From Coriobacteriaceae bacterium (GTDB taxonomy: Bacteria; Actinomycetota; Coriobacteriia; Coriobacteriales; Coriobacteriaceae): 64,000 bases of DNA. The DNA lies in assembly GCA_902399975.1 (NCBI GenBank), contig CABOHA010000003.1, forward strand, positions 124,001 to 188,000, in the 5' to 3' direction. A program made the position numbers and the translations under genes. The notes beneath the pieces were generated by a model. The model was not told where the DNA came from and made no database searches. It saw only the letters and a program-made list of their open reading frames with translations. Positions 8,560 through 17,886 of the stretch are shown piece by piece; positions within the stretch are counted from its first letter, which is position 1, and the number at the start of each line of letters is the position of its first letter.

Positions 8560-9099
8560 TTAGTTGAAGAGGGGCTGTATGGCTGATAGGTAGTCTTTGG
8601 CTACTTCGGCCTTATCTGCTTGGAAGTTGTGCCAGGCCCACCATTGGACCATTCCTACGAAGCTTGAGGCTATGTGGTGTAGCAGGAAGCTTCGGTCCAT
8701 GGTGCCAGCGGGGCCGTTTGGGTCGGTAGGGACGGTTTCGGCTGCTCGTGACATGATGGTCTTGCGTAAACAGTCGGCGAAGACGCGTGAGCCGGCGCCG
8801 GCTACGAGGGCTCGAACGCCCTGGCGGCGCTCCCAGAGGTTGTTGAGGATATGCTCGACCTGCACGAGTGGGTCGTCGAGCGGTGTACCATCGTCGTCGA
8901 GGGCGTGGGTGCAGATGTCGTTCACGAGCTCGGACAGTAGGTCTTCTTTGCTCTTAAAGAGGCTGTAGAATGTCGCGCGGCCTACGTGAGCGCGCGCGAT
9001 GATGTCACCGACGGTGATCTTGCCGTAGTCCTCCTCGCGTAGGAGTTCGGAAAACGCCGTGACAATAGCGGCACGGCTTTTGGTTTTGCGGGCATCCAT
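8560..9099 (-). CDS. TetR/AcrR-family transcriptional regulator
   Basis: A 179-residue regulator. The N-terminal helix-turn-helix (about residues 10-55: AAIVTAFSELLREEDYGKI, then VGDIIARAHVGRATFYSLF) is typical of TetR proteins; the rest is a variable ligand-binding domain with WWAWHNF near the end. The ATG at 9099 lies 2 bases after the larC stop, so it is translated as the last gene of larB-larC-tetR. That suggests it controls the lar genes, perhaps sensing lactate or a fermentation product, but nothing in the sequence shows the ligand. The start at 9129 of the longer frame overlaps larC and is rejected. Confidence 0.85.
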   Translation of the reverse strand: MDARKTKSRAAIVTAFSELLREEDYGKITVGDIIARAHVGRATFYSLFKSKEDLLSELVNDICTHALDDDGTPLDDPLVQVEHILNNLWERRQGVRALVAGAGSRVFADCLRKTIMSRAAETVPTDPNGPAGTMDRSFLLHHIASSFVGMVQWWAWHNFQADKAEVAKDYLSAIQPLFN

Positions 9100-9101
9100 G
9101 G

Positions 9102-10013
9102 CTATGCATCTACGCGAACCAGCAGGCAACGGAGCGTGCCGGAGCAGCCCTCGTAGGGGCGCTTACCGGCGCCGTAGCCGACGGCCTCGATGCGGTAGCG
9201 GGCCGGCAGGTGCTCGGACGTGCGCAGTGCGGCTACGATGGCGGCGCCCGTGGGCGTCACGAGCTCGCCGGCGACCGGTGCGGGCGTGAGGGCGATATTG
9301 CCTGCTTGGCATAGGTTGACGACGGCGGGCACCGGGATGGGCATAAGGCCGTGGGCGCAGTGGATGGTGCCGTGACCCTCGGAGAGCGACTCGACGACAA
9401 TATCCTCGATGCCCAGGTCATCGAGGCAGATGGCGACCGAGCAGATATCAACGATGGAATCGATGGCGCCTACCTCGTGGAACATGACGGTCTCGGGCGT
9501 TTTGCCGTGGGCCTTGGCCTCGGCGGCGGCAAGTGCGGTAAAGATGGCGAGCGCGCGACGCTTGGCACCATCGCTTAGCTGCGAGCCGTCGATGATGTCG
9601 GTGACGTCCGCCAAAGAACGATGCTGATGATGGTGGGCGTGGTGATGGCCCTCGTGCTCATGGGCGTGGCCCTCATGGTCGTGCTCATGACAGTGCTCGT
9701 GTTCATGCTCACCATGGTCATGATGGTGATGCTCATGCGCGTGCTCGGTGCCCACTTCGTTGCCGTAGAGCCAGGCCATGTCGTGGTCGTGGTTCTCGAG
9801 CTTCTCTGCCAGCCGAACGTCAAAGTCGCAGGCGTCGATGCCATGCTTGTTTACACGCGTAACGGCAATCTCAAAGCCGCCGACCGGGAGCGTGGCGAGC
9901 TGCTCGCGCAGATGCTCCTCGCTGGCGCCCAGGTCGAGCAGGGCCGCGACGGTCATGTCGCCGCTGATGCCCGAGGTGCCGTCGATGACAAGCGTGTGCT
10001 GATGGTTGGACAT
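9102..10013 (-). CDS. larC: Nickel-pincer cofactor insertion protein LarC, N-terminal portion only
   Basis: LarC is a CTP-dependent enzyme that inserts nickel into the pincer nucleotide of LarA. The 303 residues begin with DGTSGISGDM and include the family segments FHEVGAIDSIVDICS, CAHGLMPIPVPAV and ELVTPTGAAI. A histidine-rich insert occupies about residues 83-135, likely a nickel store. The protein stops right after GYGAGKRPYEG, where the LarC2 part normally begins (in lactobacilli it is reached by ribosomal frameshifting). Here the next gene starts 2 bases later, so no LarC2 coding region exists. larB lies 10 bases upstream. Start ATG at 10013 has AAGGAG in place. Confidence 0.9.
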   Translation of the reverse strand: MSNHQHTLVIDGTSGISGDMTVAALLDLGASEEHLREQLATLPVGGFEIAVTRVNKHGIDACDFDVRLAEKLENHDHDMAWLYGNEVGTEHAHEHHHHDHGEHEHEHCHEHDHEGHAHEHEGHHHAHHHQHRSLADVTDIIDGSQLSDGAKRRALAIFTALAAAEAKAHGKTPETVMFHEVGAIDSIVDICSVAICLDDLGIEDIVVESLSEGHGTIHCAHGLMPIPVPAVVNLCQAGNIALTPAPVAGELVTPTGAAIVAALRTSEHLPARYRIEAVGYGAGKRPYEGCSGTLRCLLVRVDA

Positions 10014-10023
10014 GAAATGCTCC

Positions 10024-10806
10024 TTAGCAGGCGCAGGACGTGCCGGCGCCCAGATGATTGATAAGACTTGCCTGATAGGCGGCGCCGAAACCGTTGTCGA
10101 TGTTGACGACCGAGATGCCGCTGGCGCAGGAGTTGAGCATGGCGAGCAACGCGGCCACGCCGCCAAAGCTCGCGCCATAGCCCACGCTGGTGGGAACGGC
10201 GATGACCGGACAGCTCACCAAGCCGCCGATAACGCTCGCCAGGGCGCCTTCCATGCCGGCGATGGCGATGATCACCTGGGCCTGGGCAAGTTCCTCAGCG
10301 TGAGCGAGCAGGCGGTGCAGGCCGGCGACACCCACGTCGTAGAGGCGATCGACCTCGTTGCCGTAGAACTCGGCCGTCAGTGCCGCCTCTTCGGCGACGG
10401 GCAGGTCGCTCGTGCCGGCACAGGCGACGACAACGCGTCCGTTGCCGGTGGGGGAGGGCTTGCCACCAACCAGGGCAAGCTGGGCGTCCGGGACATATCC
10501 CAGGTCAATGTCGTTATCGAGAAGCTCAGCGGTGCGCGCGGCTTTTTCGGCATCCAAGCGTGTGACCAGGATGCGCTCCTGGTCTGCATCGAGTAATGCT
10601 TTGATAATGGCGGCAATTTGCTCGGCGGTTTTACCGGCACCGTAGACAACCTCACCGGCCCCCTGGCGCACTCCGCGCGAAAGATCGAGCTGCGCAAAGC
10701 CCAAATCGGCGGTCGGAGCCGTCTGGATGCGCGTCAGGGCGTCGGCCGGGGTGACTGTTCCGCCGGCAACATCGCTCAGTAGCTGCTCAAGATCTCGCTT
10801 ATCCAT
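10024..10806 (-). CDS. larB: Nickel-pincer cofactor biosynthesis protein LarB
   Basis: LarB carboxylates and hydrolyses nicotinic acid adenine dinucleotide, the first step of nickel-pincer cofactor synthesis; it is related to the AIR carboxylase PurE. 260 residues, normal length. The C-terminal half shows the PurE-like pattern: VVACAGTSDLPVAEEA, DVGVAGLHRLL, IIAIAGMEGALASVIGGL and VPTSVGYGASFGG. The ATG at 10806 has GAAGGGA before it. It lies 33 bases after serB, and is followed by larC, suggesting one transcript serB-larB-larC-tetR or an internal promoter. Confidence 0.93.
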   Translation of the reverse strand: MDKRDLEQLLSDVAGGTVTPADALTRIQTAPTADLGFAQLDLSRGVRQGAGEVVYGAGKTAEQIAAIIKALLDADQERILVTRLDAEKAARTAELLDNDIDLGYVPDAQLALVGGKPSPTGNGRVVVACAGTSDLPVAEEAALTAEFYGNEVDRLYDVGVAGLHRLLAHAEELAQAQVIIAIAGMEGALASVIGGLVSCPVIAVPTSVGYGASFGGVAALLAMLNSCASGISVVNIDNGFGAAYQASLINHLGAGTSCAC

Positions 10807-10839
10807 ATATGTTCCCTTCGACGGCGCAAAGTCTAACAC

Positions 10840-11556
10840 TCAAAGGGGATGTTTCCGAACACTAAGACAAAATTGTTCGGAAACTATAGGACAGACTGAT
10901 TCAATTGTTAGACGGATCGGCTTGTCACGCAGGATGATGTCCATGGCAAGCATCAGGTTGCGCTCGTCGATGGCAAACGGAGCGGCTTCGCGCGTCTTGG
11001 GCTTGGCGCAAAACGCGATGCCCGTGCCCGCGGCCTGGATCATGGGGATGTCGTTTGCCCCATCGCCAACAGCGACCGTGTGGGCCATGTCGACGCCGCA
11101 CTCAACTGCCCAGTCCAGCAGCTGGATGAGCTTGGACTCCTTGGTCACAATGTCGGCGGCCAGCTTACCGGTGAGCTGGCCGTCCACGACTTCCAGGCGG
11201 TTGGCCAGGCAAAAATCGATGCCCGCAGCGGCCACGATCTTGTCAGCGACCTCGTGGAAGCCGCCGCTCACCACGCCGACCTTCCAGCCCTTGCTGTGTG
11301 CCGAGCGCACAAGCTCCAACGCGCCGGGGGTAAATGTCACGCGCTCAAAGGCGCGCTCGAACACGCTCTCGTCCAGGCCGGCGAGCAGCCCCACGCGCTC
11401 CACGAGCGCTTGCTTAAAGTCCAGCTCGCCGCGCATGGCGCGTTCGGTGATCTGTGCCACCTGCCCACCCACGCCGGCCTCTTCGCCCAACAGGTCGATG
11501 ACCTCCTGGTTGATGAGGGTGGAGTCGATATCCATAACGATGAGGCGTGCAGTCAT
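10840..11556 (-). CDS. serB: Phosphoserine phosphatase (HAD family)
   Basis: Catalyses the last step of serine synthesis. HAD motifs are present: MDIDSTLI (catalytic Asp pair, residues about 8-15), VVSGGF (motif II) with a following Lys segment, and VGDGANDIPM (motif IV). Length 238 residues fits SerB cores without the ACT-like extension. The C-terminal tail (after about residue 215) is unlike the usual SerB end and is encoded by a DNA stretch with an 11-bp inverted repeat (GTTTCCGAACA/TGTTCGGAAAC, about 10850-10885). Start ATG at 11556; the longer upstream frame is rejected. Confidence 0.92.
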   Translation of the reverse strand: MTARLIVMDIDSTLINQEVIDLLGEEAGVGGQVAQITERAMRGELDFKQALVERVGLLAGLDESVFERAFERVTFTPGALELVRSAHSKGWKVGVVSGGFHEVADKIVAAAGIDFCLANRLEVVDGQLTGKLAADIVTKESKLIQLLDWAVECGVDMAHTVAVGDGANDIPMIQAAGTGIAFCAKPKTREAAPFAIDERNLMLAMDIILRDKPIRLTIESVCPIVSEQFCLSVRKHPL

Positions 11557-11812
11557 GACGGGCCTTTCCAGGTGCTGTTTTATTGGGGCACATTGTCGCA
11601 CGTGACGAGCGCGGGCGGGTGCCACGGTGCGTCAATTGTTTCGTCTCCGTCAAGTCTTTGGGCGGGAGCCACTTTTTCGCGGCGCATCGGCACGGGTGCG
11701 ATAAGATAATACGCCATGTCTGGCTGCGCGGTTTACGCAGGCTGGGCAAATCTGTACGACGCCGCCCGGAACGACACGGGGCGGCACAGATCCATAAAGG
11801 AGGATCACTGGT

Positions 11813-13600
<1,788 letters not shown>

Positions 13601-13623
13601 GCAAGCGGCTACATATTGCCCGT

Positions 13624-13656
13624 AACGAGGGAAGGACACGTGCCTTCCCTCGTTTT
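13624..13656 (+). terminator. Rho-independent terminator of aspS
   Basis: AACGAGGGAAGG pairs with CCTTCCCTCGTT and runs into a six-T tail. Confidence 0.9.
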
Positions 13657-13697
13657 TTATGCGCGGGCGTTGCGAGGGCATGGGATGACCGGGTGTC

Positions 13698-13868
13698 GCG
13701 GAAACTGTGTCCCAGAATTTGCACCCAGAGCGGGATGGGCTTTCCGCTAGGGCCGTTCAGCGGAAACTGCGACCCGGAATTTGCGTCCAGAGTGGGCTGC
13801 GGTTTCCCAAACAGGGCCCTTTGGGAAACTGGGGCCCAGAATCCAGCCAAATAATGGGACGCACTTTC
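13698..13868. repeat. Tandem repeat, 62-bp period, about 2.8 degenerate units
   Basis: Units start at 13698, 13760 and 13822, exactly 62 bases apart. Each opens with GGAAACTG, followed by a CCCAGAAT or CCCGGAAT box, a CCAG box and a TTTCC segment near the end. Because a unit begins with GGAAA and ends with TTTCC, it can also fold on itself. No ORF of note runs through it. It occupies most of the aspS-HPr gap. Confidence 0.75.
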
Positions 13869-13968
13869 CGGTCGAGCTTCTGGCGGGTCTCGACAAGCAT
13901 CTAACGGTACAATAACTACCACGTGGCTGGGTTTTGCCGGCCGAATGTGCGACGTCGTGGGAGGGGAC

Positions 13969-14217
13969 ATGGTCGAGTTTACAAAGACGATTAAAGATCC
14001 GTTGGGATTGCATGCCCGCCCGGTTGCGCTGCTCTATGACATTATTGCCAAGCATCGTAGCAACGTATCGGTCAGCATCGGCGATCGCCATACCGACGGC
14101 CGCGATGTGATGGGACTCATGGCTCTCTACGGCGAATGTGGCGAAGACATCGTGTTCCGCGTTTCGGGCGTGGACGAGGCCTCGTGCGTCACGTCGATCA
14201 GAAACCTCTCGCTCTAA
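13969..14217 (+). CDS. HPr-like phosphocarrier protein with Asp46
   Basis: An 82-residue HPr-family protein. The catalytic histidine sits at residue 15 in GLHARPVALL, as in PTS phosphocarriers that pass phosphate from Enzyme I to sugar permeases. At residue 46, where Gram-positive HPr has the regulatory serine (KSIMGVM), the sequence is RDVMGLM, so aspartate replaces serine. In Bacillus HPr an artificial Asp46 mimics the Ser-phosphorylated form. It stands alone with its own terminator, without ptsI nearby. Start ATG at 13969 behind GGGAGGGG. It may be a main HPr or a paralogue for a particular system. Confidence 0.88.
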   Translation: MVEFTKTIKDPLGLHARPVALLYDIIAKHRSNVSVSIGDRHTDGRDVMGLMALYGECGEDIVFRVSGVDEASCVTSIRNLSL

Positions 14218-14225
14218 AGCGCAAC

Positions 14226-14263
14226 AATGTGACGAAGGGACAGTCCCTTTGTCACATCTTTCT
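14226..14263 (+). terminator. Terminator of the HPr-like gene
   Basis: TGTGACGAAGGGA at 14226-14238 pairs with TCCCTTTGTCACA at 14242-14254 (one G-T pair) and is followed by TCTTTCTTT. Confidence 0.75.
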
Positions 14264-14310
14264 TTGTTGCATATAGGAAACTTTTCCGAAAACTGAATAG
14301 GGACCCTTTC

Positions 14311-14367
14311 CAAAAAGTTAGCCACGTGCTAGTTTACTGTAGCGAACATAGACGTGGTTAACTTTTG
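14311..14367 (+). promoter_or_regulatory. Inverted repeat upstream of feo operon
   Basis: CAAAAAGTTAGCCACG (14311-14326) and CGTGGTTAACTTTTG (14353-14367) are nearly complementary. The GTTAGCC core resembles half of an iron-box of the DtxR/IdeR type, and the site is placed where a repressor of the iron operon would be expected. An RNA leader hairpin is the alternative. Confidence 0.45.
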
Positions 14368-14409
14368 CTGCGTCGATGTTGAGGACGAACTGACGTTAGG
14401 AGCTCACTC

Positions 14410-14652
14410 ATGTCTTGCGGACCGCAGATGCCGGCTATGCCGCTTTCGATGGTAAAAGCGGGCGAAACCGTGCGCGTGTCTCGCGTAAAGGGCAATGAGG
14501 ACATGAAGCACCACCTCAAGGACCTCGGCTTTGTCGAGGGCAACGAGATTCACGTGGTGAGCTCGAGTGGCGCCAATATCATCGTCACCGTGCTCGGCGC
14601 GCGCTTTGGCATCGATACCAAGGTCGCCATGCACATCATGACTGTCGGTTAG
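14410..14652 (+). CDS. feoA: FeoA-family protein, first copy
   Basis: An 80-residue SH3-like FeoA domain protein (AGETVRVSRVKGNEDMKHHL, then DLGFVEGNEIHVV). FeoA proteins assist the ferrous iron transporter FeoB. Two FeoA proteins in tandem before feoB, as here, are common in anaerobic Gram-positive bacteria. It begins with a short Cys/Pro-containing N-terminal extension (MSCGPQMPAMPLSMV) absent from the second copy. The operon is preceded by a long inverted repeat that may be an iron-responsive site. Confidence 0.9.
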   Translation: MSCGPQMPAMPLSMVKAGETVRVSRVKGNEDMKHHLKDLGFVEGNEIHVVSSSGANIIVTVLGARFGIDTKVAMHIMTVG

Positions 14653-14691
14653 TTCGCAGCATTCCATAAAAGCTGAAAGGGGGAAAAGAAT

Positions 14692-14913
14692 ATGAAGACG
14701 TTGGGTGACGTTAAGGTGGGCGAGAGCTCTACCATCGTCAAGCTTCACGGCGAGGGCGCGCTTCGCCGTCACCTTATGGACCTGGGACTCATCAAGGGCA
14801 CTTCGTTCAAGGTCGTAAAGGTTGCACCGCTCGGAGATCCGGTCGAGATCAACGTGCGCGGCTACGAACTCTCCATCCGCAAGGAGGAGGCTGCCGTCGT
14901 CGAGGTCCAGTAA
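14692..14913 (+). CDS. feoA: FeoA-family protein, second copy
   Basis: A 73-residue FeoA domain protein (GESSTIVKLHGEGALRRHL, DLGLIKGTSFKVVKVAPLGDPVEI), closer to the classical FeoA, which has the LGDPxEI ending. It lies 39 bases after the first copy with AAAGGGGGAAAAG as ribosome-binding site, and 123 bases before feoB. It likely interacts with the cytoplasmic part of FeoB. The gap to feoB holds a further inverted repeat that may regulate feoB separately. Confidence 0.92.
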   Translation: MKTLGDVKVGESSTIVKLHGEGALRRHLMDLGLIKGTSFKVVKVAPLGDPVEINVRGYELSIRKEEAAVVEVQ

Positions 14914-14942
14914 GGGCCGGTGGCACATATTTCTGCAGATAA

Positions 14943-14960
14943 AGTTAGGTTTTTCTAACT
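14943..14960 (+). promoter_or_regulatory. Possible iron-box before feoB
   Basis: AGTTAG and CTAACT flank a GTTTTT spacer, giving a TTAGGTTTTTCTAA core similar in shape to DtxR/MntR-type operators. Placed 77 bases before feoB. Confidence 0.4.
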
Positions 14961-15036
14961 CAATAATGCAGTGTTGAAGCACATTATCCAGCCCGCGCGG
15001 AGAAAGCAGCGCGGGCACACAAGGAAGAAGGATTGA

Positions 15037-17367
15037 ATGGCGGATTCTCAGATCCATGTCGCGCTGGCGGGTAACCCCAACTGCGGCAAGACCACGCTTT
15101 TCAACCTGATCACCGGCGCCAACGGCTACGTTGGCAACTGGCCCGGCGTCACGGTTGAGAAAAAGGAAGCCAAGCTCCTGAGTGACAAGAACGTCACGAT
15201 TACGGACCTCCCTGGCATCTACTCGCTTTCCCCCTACAGCCCCGAGGAGCAGTGCTCGCGCGACTACCTCATGAGCGGCGAGCCCGATGTGGTCGTCCAG
15301 GTCGTCGACGCCACCAACCTGGAGCGCAACCTGTACCTGGCACTTCAGGTCATCGAGACCGGTCTGCCCGTGGTCGTTGCCCTCAACATGGCCGACCTCG
15401 TGGAGAAGAACGGCGATAAGATCGACACGGACAAGCTTTCCAAGAAGCTCGGTTGCCCGGTCATGATGATCTCGGCCCTTAAGAACAAGGGCATCACCGA
15501 GCTCTTTGAGCAGGTCAAGAAGTCGGCGGCTGCCAAGGCCGACGTGCCGGCGCATAAGTTTGATTCCGCCATCGAGGACGTTCTGACCCACATCGAGAAC
15601 AACCTGCCGGCGAGCGTTCCCGCCAACAAGCGTCGCTACTACGCCGTCAAGCTGTTTGAGCGCGATGCGGACGCCTGTAAGCTCATCAACCTTACCAAGG
15701 AGAAGGCCGATCGCGTTGAGCAGCTGGTCGCCCAGTGCGAGCAGGATTGCGACGACGATGCCGAGTCCATCATCACCGGCGAGCGCTATGGCGTGATCGC
15801 CCACATCATCGACGAGTGCCTCACCAAGGCTCCGGCCAAGATGAGCACCTCCGAGAAGATCGACCGCGTGGTTACCAACCGTATCTTGGGCCTGCCGATC
15901 TTTGTGGTCATCATGTTCTGCGTGTACTACATCGCCGTTTCTACCCTGGGCGGCACGGTGACCGACTTCACCAACGACCAGCTCTTCGGCACCGACGGTT
16001 GGTACGTGCTCGGTCAGGGTCGCGATGCGTATGATGCGGCTGTCGAGGCTGTGGGTGAGGACGCTGCCGATTCGATTGACCCGGCGGAGTACGGCCCCTA
16101 TGTCCCGGGTATCACCACCGTGGTGCACGACGCCCTCGTGGCGGGCGGCACCGAGGACGGTGGCCTGGTCGATTCGCTGGTCTGCGATGGTATCGTCGGC
16201 GGCCTGGGCGCCATCTTTGGCTTTGTGCCGCAGATGTTCCTGCTTTTTGTGATGCTGTCTTTCCTGGAGGACTGCGGCTACATGGCGCGCGTCGCCTTCA
16301 TCATGGACCGCGTGTTCCGCCGCTTTGGCCTGTCCGGTAAGTCCTTTATCCCCATGCTCGTGTCCTCGGGTTGCGGCGTCCCCGGCGTCATGGCCACCAA
16401 GACCATCGAGAACGAGAAGGACCGCCGTATGACGGTCATGACCACCACGTTTATTCCCTGTGGCGCTAAGCTGCCGATCATTGCCCTGCTCATGGGTTCC
16501 ATCATCGGCGATTCTTCCACCACCGCCGCGTGGATCAGCCCGCTCTTCTACTTCCTGGGCGTCTTTGCCGTCATTGCTTCGGGCCTCATGCTCAAGAAGA
16601 CCAAGCTCTTCGCCGGTCGCCCGACGCCGTTTGTTATGGAGCTTCCTGCCTACCACTTCCCGGCGATCCGTTCTTGGGCGCTGCACGTGTGGGAGCGCTG
16701 CTGGGCCTTTATCAAGAAGGCCGGTACGGTCATCTTCGCGTCCACCGTCGTCGTTTGGTTCCTCTCCAACTTTGGCAGCTACAACGGTTCCTTTGGCTTC
16801 CTGCCTGCGATGGACGGCATCCCCGAGGAGTTCATGGATTACTCCGTGCTCGCCATGCTCGGCAACCTGGTCGCTTGGATCTTCGCCCCGCTCGGCTTTA
16901 GCACCTGGCAGGCCACCGCGCTGACCGTCTCCGGCCTCGTGGCTAAGGAGAATGTCGTCGCTACCGCCGGCTCGCTGCTCTCCGTCGCCGATGCTGGCGA
17001 GACCGACCCGAGCCTGTGGACCGCGTTTGCGGGCATGTTCCCCACCATGGGTGCTTGCGTGGCCTTTGGTGCCTTCAACCTGCTGTGCGCTCCGTGCTTT
17101 GCCGCCATGGGCACTATCCGCAACCAGATGGACTCCGGCAAGTGGACCGCGATTGCCATCGGCTACGAGTGCGCCTTCGCTTGGGTGATCGGCCTGTTCA
17201 TCAACCAGTTCTACAACCTGTTTGTGTTGGGCCAGTTTGGTATTTGGACGATTGTAGCCATCGTGCTGCTGGTTGCGATGCTCTTCCAGATCTTCCGTCC
17301 CATGCCCAAGCATGCATGGACCGACGAGGACGAGACCAACACTGCTTCCGCCGCAGTTTCCGCTTAA
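15037..17367 (+). CDS. feoB: Ferrous iron transporter FeoB
   Basis: A 776-residue inner-membrane Fe(II) importer. The N-terminal G domain has G1 GNPNCGKTT (residues about 11-19), G2-region GNWPGVTVE, G3 DLPGIYSL and G4 NMAD; the membrane part includes the two Gate motifs, with MLVSSGCGVPG near residue 445 and LLCAPCFAAMGT near 685. Many hydrophobic helices follow. Typical for anaerobes that meet soluble Fe(II) in the gut. A poorly conserved hydrophilic stretch of about 60 residues (YDAAVEAVGEDAADSID and after) lies between the first two membrane segments. RBS AAGGAAGAAGG precedes the ATG. Confidence 0.96.
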   Translation: MADSQIHVALAGNPNCGKTTLFNLITGANGYVGNWPGVTVEKKEAKLLSDKNVTITDLPGIYSLSPYSPEEQCSRDYLMSGEPDVVVQVVDATNLERNLYLALQVIETGLPVVVALNMADLVEKNGDKIDTDKLSKKLGCPVMMISALKNKGITELFEQVKKSAAAKADVPAHKFDSAIEDVLTHIENNLPASVPANKRRYYAVKLFERDADACKLINLTKEKADRVEQLVAQCEQDCDDDAESIITGERYGVIAHIIDECLTKAPAKMSTSEKIDRVVTNRILGLPIFVVIMFCVYYIAVSTLGGTVTDFTNDQLFGTDGWYVLGQGRDAYDAAVEAVGEDAADSIDPAEYGPYVPGITTVVHDALVAGGTEDGGLVDSLVCDGIVGGLGAIFGFVPQMFLLFVMLSFLEDCGYMARVAFIMDRVFRRFGLSGKSFIPMLVSSGCGVPGVMATKTIENEKDRRMTVMTTTFIPCGAKLPIIALLMGSIIGDSSTTAAWISPLFYFLGVFAVIASGLMLKKTKLFAGRPTPFVMELPAYHFPAIRSWALHVWERCWAFIKKAGTVIFASTVVVWFLSNFGSYNGSFGFLPAMDGIPEEFMDYSVLAMLGNLVAWIFAPLGFSTWQATALTVSGLVAKENVVATAGSLLSVADAGETDPSLWTAFAGMFPTMGACVAFGAFNLLCAPCFAAMGTIRNQMDSGKWTAIAIGYECAFAWVIGLFINQFYNLFVLGQFGIWTIVAIVLLVAMLFQIFRPMPKHAWTDEDETNTASAAVSA

Positions 17368-17396
17368 GTCCGAATAAGGATTAGCCCCTTTCCACG

Positions 17397-17429
17397 AGCC
17401 CGGGTGTCCCAGCGACACTCGGGCTTTTT
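17397..17429 (+). terminator. Terminator after feoB
   Basis: AGCCCGGGTGTC pairs with GACACTCGGGCT and is followed by a T-run. Confidence 0.88.
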
Positions 17430-17542
17430 GGTGAGGGAGATGTGGCGTTTCCGCAGATAAAACCGACCAAAATATACCTGTCCCTTTTTGGCAGGTGGAG
17501 AATGGGGTAAAGTAAGTGGTGGTTAACTAGAGGAGGCTTGCT

Positions 17543-17743
17543 ATGGCACCTATCGATATTGTTGTACTGGCTGTTATCGGCATTGCGTTTGTCGCCGTGT
17601 GCGTGCGCATTTATCGCAAGGGCACCTGCGCCGACTGCGCTCAAGGTGGCGTTTGCACAGGACATTGCTCCAACAAAAAGACCTGCGCCGCACTTAAGGG
17701 CGTAGACAAAATCGCCGAAGACTTGGGCCGCGGTATCAAGTAA
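17543..17743 (+). CDS. FeoB-associated Cys-rich membrane protein
   Basis: A 66-residue protein with one N-terminal transmembrane helix (IDIVVLAVIGIAFVAVCV) followed by a cytoplasmic cysteine cluster (CADCAQGGVC, then CSNKKTC). It matches the FeoB-associated Cys-rich family found after feoB in many Firmicutes and Actinobacteria, where it may help iron transfer or sense redox state; its role is not established. It lies 175 bases after feoB, beyond a terminator, so it may have its own promoter. RBS GAGGAGG is close to the ATG. Confidence 0.85.
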   Translation: MAPIDIVVLAVIGIAFVAVCVRIYRKGTCADCAQGGVCTGHCSNKKTCAALKGVDKIAEDLGRGIK

Positions 17744-17755
17744 GGTCCGTCATCC

Positions 17756-17790
17756 AAGCGCCTCGCGAGCATCCGTTCGCGGGGCGCTTT
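17756..17790 (+). terminator. Terminator after the Cys-rich gene
   Basis: AAGCGCCTCGCGA pairs with TCGCGGGGCGCTT (one G-T pair). Confidence 0.7.
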
Positions 17791-17886
17791 GCACATTTGG
17801 GGGAGAGCGCGGCGAGTTGAAGAGTGATTTTGGGGTATCGTTACCTGTACTGTTAATTGGCAACTTATCTATAACGGAGTAACCCC

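Noticed and set aside
9102-10013. Programmed frameshift into a LarC2 region
   Set aside because: The 500 bases downstream encode the TetR protein in frame from 9099 and no LarC2-like sequence in any frame.
13698-13868. 62-bp tandem repeat considered as CRISPR
   Set aside because: Units are contiguous and degenerate along their whole length, with no unique spacers.
14311-14400. Riboswitch upstream of the feo genes
   Set aside because: Only a simple inverted repeat is visible; an operator explains it with fewer assumptions.
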